64,000 nt of DNA from Mesorhizobium sp. CAU 1732 (GTDB lineage: Bacteria > Pseudomonadota > Alphaproteobacteria > Rhizobiales > Rhizobiaceae), in contig NZ_JBDQQR010000002.1 in NCBI RefSeq assembly GCF_039888675.1, positions 410,001-474,000 on the forward strand, read 5' to 3'. Below, piece after piece: positions 1 to 8,836 of this stretch (positions are counted from its first letter, which is position 1; every line of letters begins with the position of its first letter). The translations under genes were made by a program, and so were the position numbers. A model generated the notes under the pieces. The model was not told the DNA's origin. It saw nothing but the letters and a program-made list of their open reading frames with translations, and did not search any database.

Positions 1-111
1 TGGAAGCAATGGAATGACCACCCGAGTCTTGGCGACATCGATAAGATCGGACTGAACATCGACGAGCATTCCACTGCCGTCAGGCGCTTCAAACAGATCA
101 AATCGCGCCAT
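1..111 (-). CDS. ccdB: CcdB-family toxin, N-terminal part (cut by window edge)
   Basis: Only the first 37 codons lie in the window; the gene runs off the left edge. The translation starts MARFDLFEAPDG and contains VDVQSDLID followed by TRVVIPLLP, which matches the N-terminal strand region of CcdB, the gyrase poison of type II toxin-antitoxin pairs. The start codon overlaps the stop of the upstream antitoxin gene (TGATG on the minus strand), the usual coupled arrangement of ccdAB. CcdB traps DNA gyrase on DNA unless bound by CcdA. The C-terminal residues that contact gyrase are outside the window, so toxin activity cannot be judged here. Confidence 0.85.
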   Translation of the reverse strand, partial: MARFDLFEAPDGSGMLVDVQSDLIDVAKTRVVIPLLP

Positions 112-350
112 CAGAACTGACGGTATTTGGCCAGAGGAAGCCCGTGTTCGTCGACATAGGCGTTCCAGCTCTCCAACGCTTCGCGATTCTCGATCTTCCA
201 GAGGCGCTCCTTCTCGGCGCGCACCGCGCTGGCGATACCTTCCTCGGCCGCCCGTGAAATGTTTACCGACAGCGTCTTCGCCTCGGCAAGCAGCGTGGCG
301 TCGATCGATAGATTCGCGGCTTTGCGGATGGAAGGGGCTTCGTTGCGCAT
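111..350 (-). CDS. ccdA: CcdA-family antitoxin
   Basis: A 79-residue protein. The N-terminal part (about 10-40) looks like the ribbon-helix-helix DNA-binding domain of CcdA, and the C-terminal part holds the typical W-x-x-E-N-R-E-A-L-E-S-W-N stretch ending near G-L-P-L, which in CcdA is the disordered segment that wraps CcdB. The start is supported by GGAGC five bases upstream. It overlaps the ccdB start by one base, so translation is probably coupled. CcdA should neutralise CcdB and autorepress the operon through the inverted repeat just upstream. Confidence 0.9.
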   Translation of the reverse strand: MRNEAPSIRKAANLSIDATLLAEAKTLSVNISRAAEEGIASAVRAEKERLWKIENREALESWNAYVDEHGLPLAKYRQF

Positions 351-365
351 GGCATGCTCCTGTTA

Positions 366-397
366 ATGCGCAAATATTATGCGCATGACGATGCGCA
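366..397. promoter_or_regulatory. Putative ccdAB operator (inverted repeat)
   Basis: ATGCGCA (366-372) and TGCGCAT (380-386) form a perfect 7-bp inverted repeat with a 7-bp AT-rich spacer; a third ATGCGCA lies at 391-397. It is 16 bases upstream of the ccdA start, where a ribbon-helix-helix autorepressor would bind. The repeat is seen directly; its role is inferred. Confidence 0.55.
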
Positions 398-505
398 GGC
401 AAGCAGGTTCCAGTCGAACCACCGTGTCCCGCTGCACGCAACAGTAACAACTTCGTCCGTTCCGCATTAGTGTCATGACGGGCCGAACGAAACGAGGTGG
501 CGACG

Positions 506-901
506 ATGGCAAAGCGCGGTACGAATGACGCAGAAGGTCCCTCTCCTTCTCACCTGATCGACGAGCGGATCAAGGAGCTGAACGACTGGCGTGGCGAGAC
601 ACTCGCCCGCATCAGAGCCCTGATCAAGGCGGCCGACCCGGACATCATCGAGGAATGGAAATGGCGCGGCGTTCCGGTGTGGTCGCATGCGGGCATCATT
701 TGCACGGGCGAAACATACAAGGCTGCCGTGAAGATGACCTTTGCCAAGGGTGCGTCGCTGGAGGACCCGTCCAATCTCTTCAACGCAAGCCTTGAAGGCA
801 ATACGAGGCGCGCCATCGACTTCCATGAAGGCGACGAAATCGAAGAAGAGGCGCTGAAGACGCTGATCCGCGCTGCAGTAGCGCTGAACGTGGCGCGGTA
901 G
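506..901 (+). CDS. DUF1801 (YdhG/YjbR-fold) family protein
   Basis: A protein of about 131 residues. The LARIRALIKAADPDIIEEWKW region, the central T-G-E-T-Y-K-A-A-V-K-M-T-F-A-K-G block and the E-G-D-E-I-E-E-E-A-L-K-T-L-I-R end are typical of DUF1801 proteins, small cytoplasmic proteins of unknown biochemical role. I chose ATG at 506 because ACGAGG sits about eight bases upstream; a GTG at 497 is in frame and would add three residues. It stands alone, convergent with the ABC-F gene two bases beyond its stop. No function can be given from sequence. Confidence 0.85.
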   Translation: MAKRGTNDAEGPSPSHLIDERIKELNDWRGETLARIRALIKAADPDIIEEWKWRGVPVWSHAGIICTGETYKAAVKMTFAKGASLEDPSNLFNASLEGNTRRAIDFHEGDEIEEEALKTLIRAAVALNVAR

Positions 902-903
902 TC

Positions 904-2727
904 CTAGCCTTCGATTTCTTCGCGCAGCATTTCCAGTTCCAGCCATTCTTCTTCCATGCCCGCGAGCTTTGCCCGCAGCGCATCGAGTTCGTCGGCCACT
1001 TTCTGGAAACCTGCCGGGTCGCGGTTGTAGAAAGCCGGATCGGCCATTCTGGTTTCGAGCGTGGCCATCTTGGCCTCTGTCTCGGCCATCTGCTTTGGCA
1101 GGTTTTCCAATGCGAACTTCTGCTTGAAGGACAGTTTTTTGGACGCAGACTTCGACTCCGCCGCCTTGATACCTGACGCCCCGGAGCCGCCATTCTGTTT
1201 TTCTGCCTGCCTGGCGCGCGGCGCACGGTCGTCGAGTTTCGCCCCACCACGCTGCGCGAGCATGTCGGAGTAGCCACCGGCATATTCCACCCAACGCCCC
1301 TCGCCTTCCGGCGCGACGACGCTGGTCACGGTGCGATCGAGAAAATCGCGATCATGGCTGACGAGGATGACAGTGCCCGCATAGCCGGACACGAGTTCCT
1401 GCAGGAGATCGAGCGTCTCCATGTCGAGATCGTTTGTCGGCTCGTCGAGCACCAAAAGGTTGGCGGGGCGCGACAGAATGCGTGCCAGCACGAGGCGTGC
1501 GCGTTCGCCGCCCGACAGTTCCCGAACCGGAGTGCGCGCCTGTTCGGGCTTGAACAGGAAGTCCTTCATGTAGGACACGACATGCTTCTGCTCACCATTG
1601 ACGACGAGGCTATCACCGCGCCCGTCCGTCAGATAATGCGCGAGCGTCTCGGTCGGGTCGAGTTCGCGCTTCTGGTCGAGTGCCGCGATGTCGAGGTTCG
1701 CGCCGAGCCGAACGCTGCCCGTATCGGGCGCAAGCTGGCCGATCAGCATCTTCAGAAGCGTCGTCTTGCCCGCACCATTGGGCCCTACCAGACCGACGCG
1801 GTCGCCGCGCTGGATACGGGTCGAGAAGTCGCTCACCACGGTGAGATCGCCGTAGCTCTTCGCGATCTTTTTCGCCTCGATGACGAGCTTGCCGGATTCC
1901 TGGCTGTCGGCCGCGGTCAGGGTCGCAAGCCCCTCGGGGCCTCGCCGCGTACGGAATTGCTGGCGCATGGAGTGGAGATCGCCCAGCCGGCGCATGTTGC
2001 GCTTGCGGCGCGCAGTCACGCCGTAGCGCAGCCAGTGCTCCTCGCGCACGATCTGCCGACCGAGCTTGTGCTGATCTCGTTCTTCCTCTTCGAGGATCTG
2101 GTCGCGCCATTCTTCGAAATGCGAAAAGCCCTTGTCCAGCCGCCGCGTTACGCCGCGATCGAGCCAGACTGTTGCCCGGCTGATGCGCTCGAGAAAGCGC
2201 CGGTCGTGCGAGATCATGATCAGCGCCGACTTGGTGCGCATCAACTCACCTTCCAGCCATTCGATGGTGGAAAGGTCGAGGTGGTTTGTCGGCTCGTCGA
2301 GCAGAAGGATGTCGGGTTCCGGCGCCATGACGCGAGCCAGTGCCGCGCGTCGCGCCTCGCCGCCCGACAGGGTCGTCGGCTCTTCATCGCCGGTGAGCCC
2401 AAGGCTCTCGATCAGATAGGCGGCGCGGTAAGGATCGTCCGCTGGTCCCAGCCCGGCCTCGACATAAGCGCGCACGGTCTGCGCGCCATACCAGTCCGGC
2501 TCCTGCGGAAGATAGCGGATGGTGGCGGTCGGCTGGCGGAATATCTCGCCATCCTGCGCCTCGACCATGCCGGCAGCGATCTTCAGAAGTGTCGATTTGC
2601 CCGACCCGTTGCGCCCGACAAGCGCGATCTTGTCACCGGCGGACGCCATCAGCGATGCACCGTCGAGAAGCGGGGTGCCGCCGAATGTCAGCCTGATGCC
2701 GTCGAGAATGAGAAGCGGTGGTGCCAT
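904..2727 (-). CDS. uup: ABC-F family ATPase, Uup-like
   Basis: A 607-residue soluble protein with two ABC ATPase domains and no membrane segments. The first Walker A (GRNGSGKS) is at residues 38-45, LSGGE at 120-124 and Walker B LLLDEP at about 141-146; the second Walker A (GPNGAGKT) is at 315-322, followed by its own LSGGE and LVLDEPTNDLD. Residues from about 540 to the end form a charged coiled coil, the C-terminal domain typical of Uup. ABC-F proteins act on ribosomes or, for Uup, also affect DNA stability and transposon excision. It lies 14 bases downstream of thiN on the same strand, so the two may be co-transcribed. Family assignment is firm, the Uup subgroup likely. Confidence 0.88.
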   Translation of the reverse strand: MAPPLLILDGIRLTFGGTPLLDGASLMASAGDKIALVGRNGSGKSTLLKIAAGMVEAQDGEIFRQPTATIRYLPQEPDWYGAQTVRAYVEAGLGPADDPYRAAYLIESLGLTGDEEPTTLSGGEARRAALARVMAPEPDILLLDEPTNHLDLSTIEWLEGELMRTKSALIMISHDRRFLERISRATVWLDRGVTRRLDKGFSHFEEWRDQILEEEERDQHKLGRQIVREEHWLRYGVTARRKRNMRRLGDLHSMRQQFRTRRGPEGLATLTAADSQESGKLVIEAKKIAKSYGDLTVVSDFSTRIQRGDRVGLVGPNGAGKTTLLKMLIGQLAPDTGSVRLGANLDIAALDQKRELDPTETLAHYLTDGRGDSLVVNGEQKHVVSYMKDFLFKPEQARTPVRELSGGERARLVLARILSRPANLLVLDEPTNDLDMETLDLLQELVSGYAGTVILVSHDRDFLDRTVTSVVAPEGEGRWVEYAGGYSDMLAQRGGAKLDDRAPRARQAEKQNGGSGASGIKAAESKSASKKLSFKQKFALENLPKQMAETEAKMATLETRMADPAFYNRDPAGFQKVADELDALRAKLAGMEEEWLELEMLREEIEG

Positions 2728-2741
2728 GAATCACATGCGGG

Positions 2742-3374
2742 TTAGGAAACGGGATGGGCGACGAGCATGGCGCGACCGCTCAAGAGGCCGACCGTCAATC
2801 GGCCGGCAACTGCGTTGGAAAGCGTCAACGAAGAACCGAACACGACGTCACGATCAGCCAGCGGCCATTTGGCGCCAGATAGCGTCAGGCCTGCGAGATC
2901 GGAGAAGGCGAGAATGCTGAAGAGCGTTCCCTCATCATAGTCATAGCTGGTCTTGCCGGGAAGAACCGGAGAGCCTTCCTGATGACCGCTCGAAAGCATG
3001 CAGGCAACGCCGCTCTCGGCAAGCCGAAGCGCGGCCGTCAGATGCAGGAACGCGTGGTCGGCCCGGGCGCCACCGAAAGCACCGACGAGAAGAAGGTCGG
3101 TCGCGCCACGCTTCAACGCTGCATCTATGGCGATCTCGCCGTCGGTCATGTCCTTTTCAGGCGGGAATGCCTCCACCGGAACATCGGGATTGGCCTCCCG
3201 CATGCTGTCTTCGACGGAATCAAAATCGCCCGTCCACAGTTCGGGCTTCAGCCCGAGCGTCGCCGCATGCCGCATGCCGGAATCGGCCGCGATGACGCGC
3301 GTGCCGTCGAGCTGTGCCGACAGGCGGGGCGTCGCGACAACGTCGCCGCCGAGCAGGATAGCGAAGCGGCTCAT
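2742..3374 (-). CDS. thiN: Thiamine pyrophosphokinase
   Basis: A 210-residue cytoplasmic enzyme that transfers pyrophosphate from ATP to thiamine to make thiamine diphosphate. The TPK catalytic signature is visible: ADSG near residue 35, W-T-G-D-F-D-S-V near 49, F-P-P-E-K-D-M-T-D near 72, and the G-A-F-G-G-A-R-A-D-H block. I start at the ATG giving MSRFAILLGG, because the in-frame upstream extension has no family resemblance. It is divergent from the TPP-riboswitch-controlled thiamine uptake operon, which fits: imported thiamine becomes the cofactor. No riboswitch is seen on its own side. Confidence 0.92.
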   Translation of the reverse strand: MSRFAILLGGDVVATPRLSAQLDGTRVIAADSGMRHAATLGLKPELWTGDFDSVEDSMREANPDVPVEAFPPEKDMTDGEIAIDAALKRGATDLLLVGAFGGARADHAFLHLTAALRLAESGVACMLSSGHQEGSPVLPGKTSYDYDEGTLFSILAFSDLAGLTLSGAKWPLADRDVVFGSSLTLSNAVAGRLTVGLLSGRAMLVAHPVS

Positions 3375-3519
3375 CGGGGCTGAGGGTTTATGGAAATCGT
3401 CATGCGCGTCGCCTCTATCATGGCGAGACACAAAAGCGAAAGCGCAATGCAAGACCAACTGCCGCCTCGTCTTGCGAGATGGTCTTGCCCTCGGCCTCGC
3501 TCGGCTTTATGTCTGGTCC

Positions 3520-3630
3520 CGCTCTAACGGGGTGCCGGTCGCAATTGCGGTCCGGCTGAGAGGCATGAAGGGGAAACCCTGCCAACCCGCTGAACCTGAT
3601 CCGGCTTATACCGGCGGAGGGATTAGACGC
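3520..3630 (+). ncRNA. TPP riboswitch (THI element)
   Basis: The leader upstream of thiB carries the conserved THI-box parts in order: an early ACGGGGTGCC segment near 3526, CTGAGA at about 3556-3561, then ACCCGCTGAACCTGAT (3585-3600) and a closing GGAGGGATTAGA that can pair through TTAGA with the early TCTAA to form P1. This is the thiamine-diphosphate-sensing aptamer, which turns genes off when the cofactor is abundant. The gene order thiBPQ downstream confirms the assignment. Confidence 0.95.
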
Positions 3631-3639
3631 TCCTGAGAA

Positions 3640-3678
3640 GGCGCCTGATTTCCCTTGAACACGAACCAAGGAGGCGCC
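3640..3678 (+). promoter_or_regulatory. Riboswitch expression platform: hairpin masking the thiB ribosome-binding site
   Basis: GGCGCC at 3640-3645 can pair with GGCGCC at 3673-3678, and inside it CCTTG (3653-3657) with CAAGG (3667-3671). The Shine-Dalgarno AAGGAGG (3668-3674) lies in the 3' arm, six bases before the thiB ATG. This suggests control at translation initiation rather than by a terminator; no T-tract follows. Pairing is read by eye, not folded computationally. Confidence 0.6.
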
Positions 3679-3679
3679 G

Positions 3680-4675
3680 ATGCGCAATTCTCTTCTCACC
3701 CTGTCCGCACTCTCGCTCATGGCCGCACCTGCGTTCGCGCAGGAAAAGCTCACCGTCTACACCTATGACAGCTTCACGGCGGATTGGGGGCCAGGCCCCG
3801 CGGTCGAGAAGGCCTTCGAGGCGGAATGTTCCTGCGATCTCGAATTCGTGGCCGTCGCCGATGGCGTGGCGCTTCTCAATAGGCTGAAGCTGGAAGGCGC
3901 AGGCAGCGCCGCCGACATCGTGCTCGGGCTGGACACGAACCTGACGTTCGAGGCCAGGGAAACCGGGCTCTTCGCCGAGCATGGCATCGCGCTCGACGCG
4001 GTCGATGTTCCCGGCGGCTGGAACGACGATATTTTCGTTCCCTTCGACTACGGCTACTTCGCCTTCGTCTACGACACAGAAGCGCTCGACACGCCGCCCG
4101 CGAGCCTGAAAGAGCTCGTCGATGGCGATCCGGAGGACAAGATCGTCATCCAGGATCCGCGCACCTCGACGCCGGGTCTCGGGCTGCTGCTTTGGGTCAA
4201 GGCGGTCTATGGCGACGATGCGGTCGAGGCGTGGACGAAACTTCAGAAGCGCGTCCTGACGGTCACGCCCGGCTGGAGCGAGGCCTACGGCCTGTTCACC
4301 AGCGGCGAGGCGCCGATGGTGCTCTCCTACACCACGTCGCCAGCCTACCACGAGATCGCCGAGGATTCGCAGCGCTACAAGGCTGCCGCCTTCGCGGAGG
4401 GGCACTACCTCCAGGTCGAGGTGGCCGGCGCGACGAGGAAGGGCGCGGAGAACCCGCTTGCGAAACAGTTCCTCGAATTCATGACGGGCCCCGGCTTCCA
4501 GGATGCGATCCCGGAAACCAACTGGATGTTCCCCGCGGGCGCGATGTCGAAGCCGCTCAATCCGGTCTTCGACGCACTGGTCAAGCCCGCCGAGACACTT
4601 GAGTTCACACCGGAGGAAGTGGCTGAAAACCGCCAGAACTGGGTGAACGAATGGCTCGGCGTGATGAGCCGGTAA
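3680..4675 (+). CDS. thiB: Thiamine ABC transporter, periplasmic binding protein
   Basis: A 331-residue protein with a clear cleavable signal peptide ending in AFAQ (about 1-21), followed by [17 protein letters not shown], the family start of thiamine/TPP-binding proteins (TbpA/ThiB). Later landmarks are [19 protein letters not shown], the [10 protein letters not shown] segment and NWMFPA near the end. It captures thiamine or its phosphates in the periplasm for ThiP/ThiQ. First gene of thiBPQ, with AAGGAGG before the start, under the TPP riboswitch. Confidence 0.95.
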   Translation: MRNSLLTLSALSLMAAPAFAQEKLTVYTYDSFTADWGPGPAVEKAFEAECSCDLEFVAVADGVALLNRLKLEGAGSAADIVLGLDTNLTFEARETGLFAEHGIALDAVDVPGGWNDDIFVPFDYGYFAFVYDTEALDTPPASLKELVDGDPEDKIVIQDPRTSTPGLGLLLWVKAVYGDDAVEAWTKLQKRVLTVTPGWSEAYGLFTSGEAPMVLSYTTSPAYHEIAEDSQRYKAAAFAEGHYLQVEVAGATRKGAENPLAKQFLEFMTGPGFQDAIPETNWMFPAGAMSKPLNPVFDALVKPAETLEFTPEEVAENRQNWVNEWLGVMSR

Positions 4676-4742
4676 CGACATGACGGCGGATGGGGCGGCA
4701 AGCTGATGGACCGCATGCCTTCACGCCCCCCTCCGGCCTGCC

Positions 4743-6350
4743 ATGGATAGGATCGACCGCCGCGTCCTCGCGGGCATCATAGGCCTCGCCGCGATCGCGA
4801 TCCTGATCGGCGGGGCCTTCTCAGGCCTCGCAGTCGAGGCGTTGAACGACTGGTCGGGCGCTGTCTCGGCGCTCGACGCCTACCTTTTCCGTGTTGCCCG
4901 TTTCACCGTCTGGCAGGCGGCATTGTCGACGATCCTGTCGGTGCTTCCGGCCCTGTTCGTGGCGCGCGCGCTCGCGCGCCACCCGCATTTCCCGGGGCGT
5001 GCATTCATCTTGCGCCTTTTCGCCCTGCCGCTGGCACTGCCGGCGATCGTGGCAGCCCTCGGCATCCTTGCTCTGCTTGGGCGAGCAGGCATTCTCGCAC
5101 AGCCGCTGACGGATGTTCTCGGCGCGCGATGGCAAGGGATTTACGGGCTCTCGGGCATCCTCGTCGCTCACGTTTTCTTCAATCTGCCACTCGCCACGCG
5201 TCTGCTGCTCCATGCGTTGGAAACCGTTCCGGCCGATCAGTGGCGGCTGGCGGCACAGTTGGGCATGGGCGCGCGTTCCTCGTTCAGGCTCATCGAGTGG
5301 CCCGTGCTCCGCGCCGCACTCCCAGGCGTTGCCGGCCTCGTCTTCATGCTCTGCGTGACCTCGTTCACCATCGTTCTGACGCTCGGCGGCGGTCCTCGCG
5401 CCACGACGCTGGAAGTCGCGATCTACCAGGCGCTGCGCTTCGATTTCGACCCCGCACGCGCCCTGGCGCTCACCGCATTGCAAATCGTGCTGACCGTCGT
5501 GGTGGTGATTCTCCTGACGCGAACCGGCGCAAACATGGCCGGCGACGCCAACCTGCCCGTCGCGCCAAGACGACCCGTCGTGGCCGGTCGTGCGGAACGA
5601 CTCACAAACGGTGCGACCATCCTCGCGGCGCTTGTTTTCGTTGCCGCACCGCTCGCCGCGACGATCATCGCGGGACTGCGGGCCGATCTGTCGCGCCTCG
5701 CCGTGGATCCAGCCGTCCATGCGGCAACGGTGACCAGCCTGCTTCTCGCATCCCTGTCCGCGTTTCTGTGCGTCGCGCTTTCGCTGTCGTTGACGATGGC
5801 ACGACGGGCCATGGAAATGCGCAGACCGACAAGCGCTGCTCCGTCGCTGCTTGAGCGTATGCTCGACACCGGCGCAGGCTTCGTTCTCGTGGTGCCGCCC
5901 ATCGTCGTCGGCGCTGGGTGGTTCATCCTGCTGCGCCACACCGGCCAGGTCTTCGCAATCGCGCCGGTCATGGTCGTGACCGTCAACGCGGTCATGGCGA
6001 TGCCTTTCGCGATCCGCGCGATTCGTCCGGCTTGGGATGCGGCAAGCGCACGCAACGATCGCCTATGCGCCTCGCTGGGCATCACCGGAACGAACCGCCT
6101 TCGCCTGATCGACTGGCCGTCGATCCGTGGACCGGCCCTGATGGCGCTCGCCTTCGCCATGGCGCTCTCATTGGGCGACCTCGGCGTCATCGCGCTCTTC
6201 GGCAGCGAGTCCGTGCAGACATTGCCCTATCTTCTGCTGGCGCGAATGGGCAGCTACCGGACGGAAGACGCGGCGGGTCTCGCTCTGTTTCTGGGCGCGC
6301 TATGCCTGCTTCTGATGCTGCTGGTGGATCGATCGAGAGCGAAATCATGA
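4743..6350 (+). CDS. thiP: Thiamine ABC transporter, permease
   Basis: A 535-residue inner-membrane protein with about twelve hydrophobic segments in two binding-protein-dependent transport domains, the fused permease layout of ThiP. The two cytoplasmic EAA-type loops that contact the ATPase are visible as [10 protein letters not shown] and [10 protein letters not shown] followed by G/A-rich stretches. It forms the thiamine channel. It lies 67 bases after thiB and overlaps thiQ by ATGA, so the three genes form one operon. Confidence 0.94.
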   Translation: MDRIDRRVLAGIIGLAAIAILIGGAFSGLAVEALNDWSGAVSALDAYLFRVARFTVWQAALSTILSVLPALFVARALARHPHFPGRAFILRLFALPLALPAIVAALGILALLGRAGILAQPLTDVLGARWQGIYGLSGILVAHVFFNLPLATRLLLHALETVPADQWRLAAQLGMGARSSFRLIEWPVLRAALPGVAGLVFMLCVTSFTIVLTLGGGPRATTLEVAIYQALRFDFDPARALALTALQIVLTVVVVILLTRTGANMAGDANLPVAPRRPVVAGRAERLTNGATILAALVFVAAPLAATIIAGLRADLSRLAVDPAVHAATVTSLLLASLSAFLCVALSLSLTMARRAMEMRRPTSAAPSLLERMLDTGAGFVLVVPPIVVGAGWFILLRHTGQVFAIAPVMVVTVNAVMAMPFAIRAIRPAWDAASARNDRLCASLGITGTNRLRLIDWPSIRGPALMALAFAMALSLGDLGVIALFGSESVQTLPYLLLARMGSYRTEDAAGLALFLGALCLLLMLLVDRSRAKS

Positions 6351-7075
6351 CCAAATCTACGGCTCAACAAGGAGCATCGGTTCGGCTCGACGACGTCGCC
6401 TTCAGCTTCGGCGAGACGACAATGCATTTCGATCTGTCGATCGAGCCTTCGCACATCGTCGCGATCATGGGACCCAGCGGCTCGGGCAAGACGACCCTCC
6501 TGAACCTGATCGCGGGCTTCGAGCAGCCCGCCTCCGGCCGTGTCGTGATCGGCGAGACGGATGTGACCGGCATGCAGCCATCGACGCGGCCCGTCTCGAT
6601 GATCTTCCAGGAAAACAACCTGTTCGCCCATCTCGACGTCGCCAGAAATGTCGGGCTGGGACGCTCCCCGTCGCTGAGGCTGTCGGCGCAGGACCATGCC
6701 GACATCGCAGCCGCCTTGGAGCGCACCGGTCTTGGCGGAAAGGACAAGCGGCTTCCGTCGGAACTCTCGGGCGGCGAGCGCCAGCGCGTGGCGCTGTCAC
6801 GCGTTCTGGTGCGCGATCGCCCCGTCCTGCTGCTGGACGAGCCATTCGCCTCGCTCGGACCCGCGCTACGCCTCGAGATGCTGGATCTCCTGCGCGATCT
6901 CCACGCGGAGCGTGCAATGACCGTCCTGATGGTCACGCACCAGCCCGAGGACGCGAAGGCAATCGCCCAAAGCATCGCCTTCGTCGAGAACGGCCGCATC
7001 GCGGCCTTCGACAGGACGCGGACGATGCTGTCCGGCAACGCGCCTGCGGCATTCAGGGCTTATCTCGGCGGATGA
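6347..7075 (+). CDS. thiQ: Thiamine ABC transporter, ATP-binding protein
   Basis: A 242-residue ABC ATPase. Walker A is GPSGSGKT near residue 43, the signature is [13 protein letters not shown] near 138 and Walker B VLLLDEP near 161. It energises thiamine import through ThiP. The start ATG overlaps the thiP stop (ATGA), showing translational coupling. The D-loop after Walker B reads FASLGPALR, with Gly where most importer ATPases have Asp (SALD). The domain is otherwise complete, so I expect it to be functional. Confidence 0.94.
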   Translation: MTKSTAQQGASVRLDDVAFSFGETTMHFDLSIEPSHIVAIMGPSGSGKTTLLNLIAGFEQPASGRVVIGETDVTGMQPSTRPVSMIFQENNLFAHLDVARNVGLGRSPSLRLSAQDHADIAAALERTGLGGKDKRLPSELSGGERQRVALSRVLVRDRPVLLLDEPFASLGPALRLEMLDLLRDLHAERAMTVLMVTHQPEDAKAIAQSIAFVENGRIAAFDRTRTMLSGNAPAAFRAYLGG

Positions 7076-7206
7076 CGCCGCCCGGCGCCAAAAGCGCCCG
7101 GAAGCCGACACAATTTGGCGACAAACCCCAGCCAAATCCGAAATCATGGCTACAAGTCGCAAAAGGTTGACTTGCGTGAGAGCCATTGCAACCGTTCTGA
7201 ACCGAA

Positions 7207-8757
7207 ATGAGTTATAGAGTTCGAGCGAGACGAGAGGAAGCCGAACTGCCGACATCAAACAAGGACTTGGCGAAGGACCGGGCACACCCGGCCCGCGGCT
7301 TCCAGCGCGGGCTGTTTGCGCTTGTCATGACGACTGCGCTCGCTGGCTGTCAGGTGCTCGATTCGGCAAGCACCACCGACGCGTTCAAGCCATCCGCAAA
7401 TCCGGTGACCGTCGATACGGTGACCCGCAACGATCGCATCGTTTCGATCGCGCGCGAGCAGCATCCGCGGATTCTCGCGACCTATGGCGGAAACTACTCG
7501 GACCCCAAGCTTGAGCGCATGGTCGCAAAGGTGGTTGGCACGCTGACGCTGGATCCAGAAAATCCGAACCAGACTTACCAGATCACCATCCTCAACTCGC
7601 CGAACATCAACGCCTTCGCCTTGCCCGGTGGATATCTCTACGTCACACGCGGCCTGCTTGCGCTGGCCAACGATTCCGCTGAGTTGGCGGCGGTGATCGC
7701 GCATGAAATGGCGCACGTGACCGCCAATCACGGCATCCAGCGCCAGCAGAAGGAAGCCGAGGAGGTTCTTGCTTCTCAGGTGGTGAACGACGTTCTGGGC
7801 GGCGATCCGGCTGCCCGCGTGGCGCTTGTCCGCGGCAAGCTGAGGCTCGCTCAGTTCTCGCGAAACCAGGAACTGGAAGCGGACGCGATCGGCATCAAGG
7901 CGATCGCGCGCGCCGGCTTCGACCCGTTCGCAGCCGCGCGTTTCCAGCAGTCGATGGCTGCCTACGGAACCTCGCGCAGCGTGACGGGCGCCGTCGATGA
8001 AAATCTCGATTTCCTCGCGAGCCACCCAACCGCGCCGCAGCGCATCGAACTTGCCTTGCGCCATGCCCGCCAGTTCGGCGCGCCGGGTACGGGCAACCGG
8101 GATCGCGACTCGTTCCTCGCAGGCATCGACGGCATGCTGTTCGGCGACACGCCCGACGAAGGCTACATCAGGGGCCGTGTGTTCCTGCATCCCAAGCTCG
8201 GCGTCACCTTCGCGGTTCCGGACGGCTTCGTGATCGACAATTCGGCGGCAGCAGTGACGGCGGCGGGGCCCGGCGACATCGCCGTGCGCTTCGACGGGGT
8301 GCAGATCGACCAGCGGGTGAGCCTGTCGGACTATGTCCGTAGTGGCTGGGTCGCCGGTCTCGACCAGCAGACCATTCGCCAGACGACGATCAACGGAAAC
8401 GAAGCCGTGACGGCAAAGGCGCGCGCCGAAGGCTGGCAGTTCGACGTCACCGTCATCCGCTCGTCAGGGCAGGTCTATCGCCTGTTGACCGCAGCGCCTG
8501 CCGCAAGCAACCAGCTCGACGCGATCGCGAGCCAGGTCGGCGGAAGCTTCCGCACGCTGACGCCCGCCGAACGCGAGGCCTTGCGCCCGTTGCGGATTCG
8601 TATCGTAACGGTTCAGCCCGGCCAGACGGTCGCGACGCTCGCTGCTCAGATGCAGGGCGTCGATCGCAAGCTCGACATGTTCCGCCTGATCAACGCCATG
8701 GGTGCCGGCGCGACCGTTTCGGCAGGCTCCAAGGTCAAGATCATCACCGATCGCTAA
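7207..8757 (+). CDS. M48 family zinc metalloprotease, lipoprotein (BepA/LoiP-like)
   Basis: A 516-residue protein. After a basic N-terminus there is a hydrophobic segment ending in a lipobox, TALAGC (Cys near residue 48), so it is probably anchored to a membrane on the periplasmic side. The zinc-binding motif HEMAH is at 166-170, with the third ligand in the later E-L-E-A-D segment near residue 225. The last 60 residues (IVTVQPGQTVATLAAQM onward) resemble a LysM-like peptidoglycan-binding unit. Such proteases act in outer-membrane protein quality control. A single-gene unit closed by a strong hairpin. The substrate is unknown. Confidence 0.9.
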   Translation: MSYRVRARREEAELPTSNKDLAKDRAHPARGFQRGLFALVMTTALAGCQVLDSASTTDAFKPSANPVTVDTVTRNDRIVSIAREQHPRILATYGGNYSDPKLERMVAKVVGTLTLDPENPNQTYQITILNSPNINAFALPGGYLYVTRGLLALANDSAELAAVIAHEMAHVTANHGIQRQQKEAEEVLASQVVNDVLGGDPAARVALVRGKLRLAQFSRNQELEADAIGIKAIARAGFDPFAAARFQQSMAAYGTSRSVTGAVDENLDFLASHPTAPQRIELALRHARQFGAPGTGNRDRDSFLAGIDGMLFGDTPDEGYIRGRVFLHPKLGVTFAVPDGFVIDNSAAAVTAAGPGDIAVRFDGVQIDQRVSLSDYVRSGWVAGLDQQTIRQTTINGNEAVTAKARAEGWQFDVTVIRSSGQVYRLLTAAPAASNQLDAIASQVGGSFRTLTPAEREALRPLRIRIVTVQPGQTVATLAAQMQGVDRKLDMFRLINAMGAGATVSAGSKVKIITDR

Positions 8758-8777
8758 AGCATTTCAGGCTTTCACCG

Positions 8778-8819
8778 AAACACCCCCTCCACCGCCTACG
8801 GCGGTTGGAGGGGGTGTTT
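8778..8819. terminator. Strong hairpin between convergent genes
   Basis: AAACACCCCCTCCACCGCC (8778-8796) pairs with GGCGGTTGGAGGGGGTGTTT (8800-8819) with one bulge and a 3-base loop. A/T runs flank both ends, so it can terminate both the M48 protease gene (+) and the sigma factor gene (-). The preceding bases CATTTCAGG-CTTTC also resemble the element at 62896. Confidence 0.85.
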
Positions 8820-8836
8820 CGCGCAAAGAAGCGTCG

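Noticed and set aside
1354..2745. A long plus-strand open frame opposite the ABC-F gene
   Set aside because: It is a GC-rich antisense shadow; the minus strand carries all ABC motifs in order.
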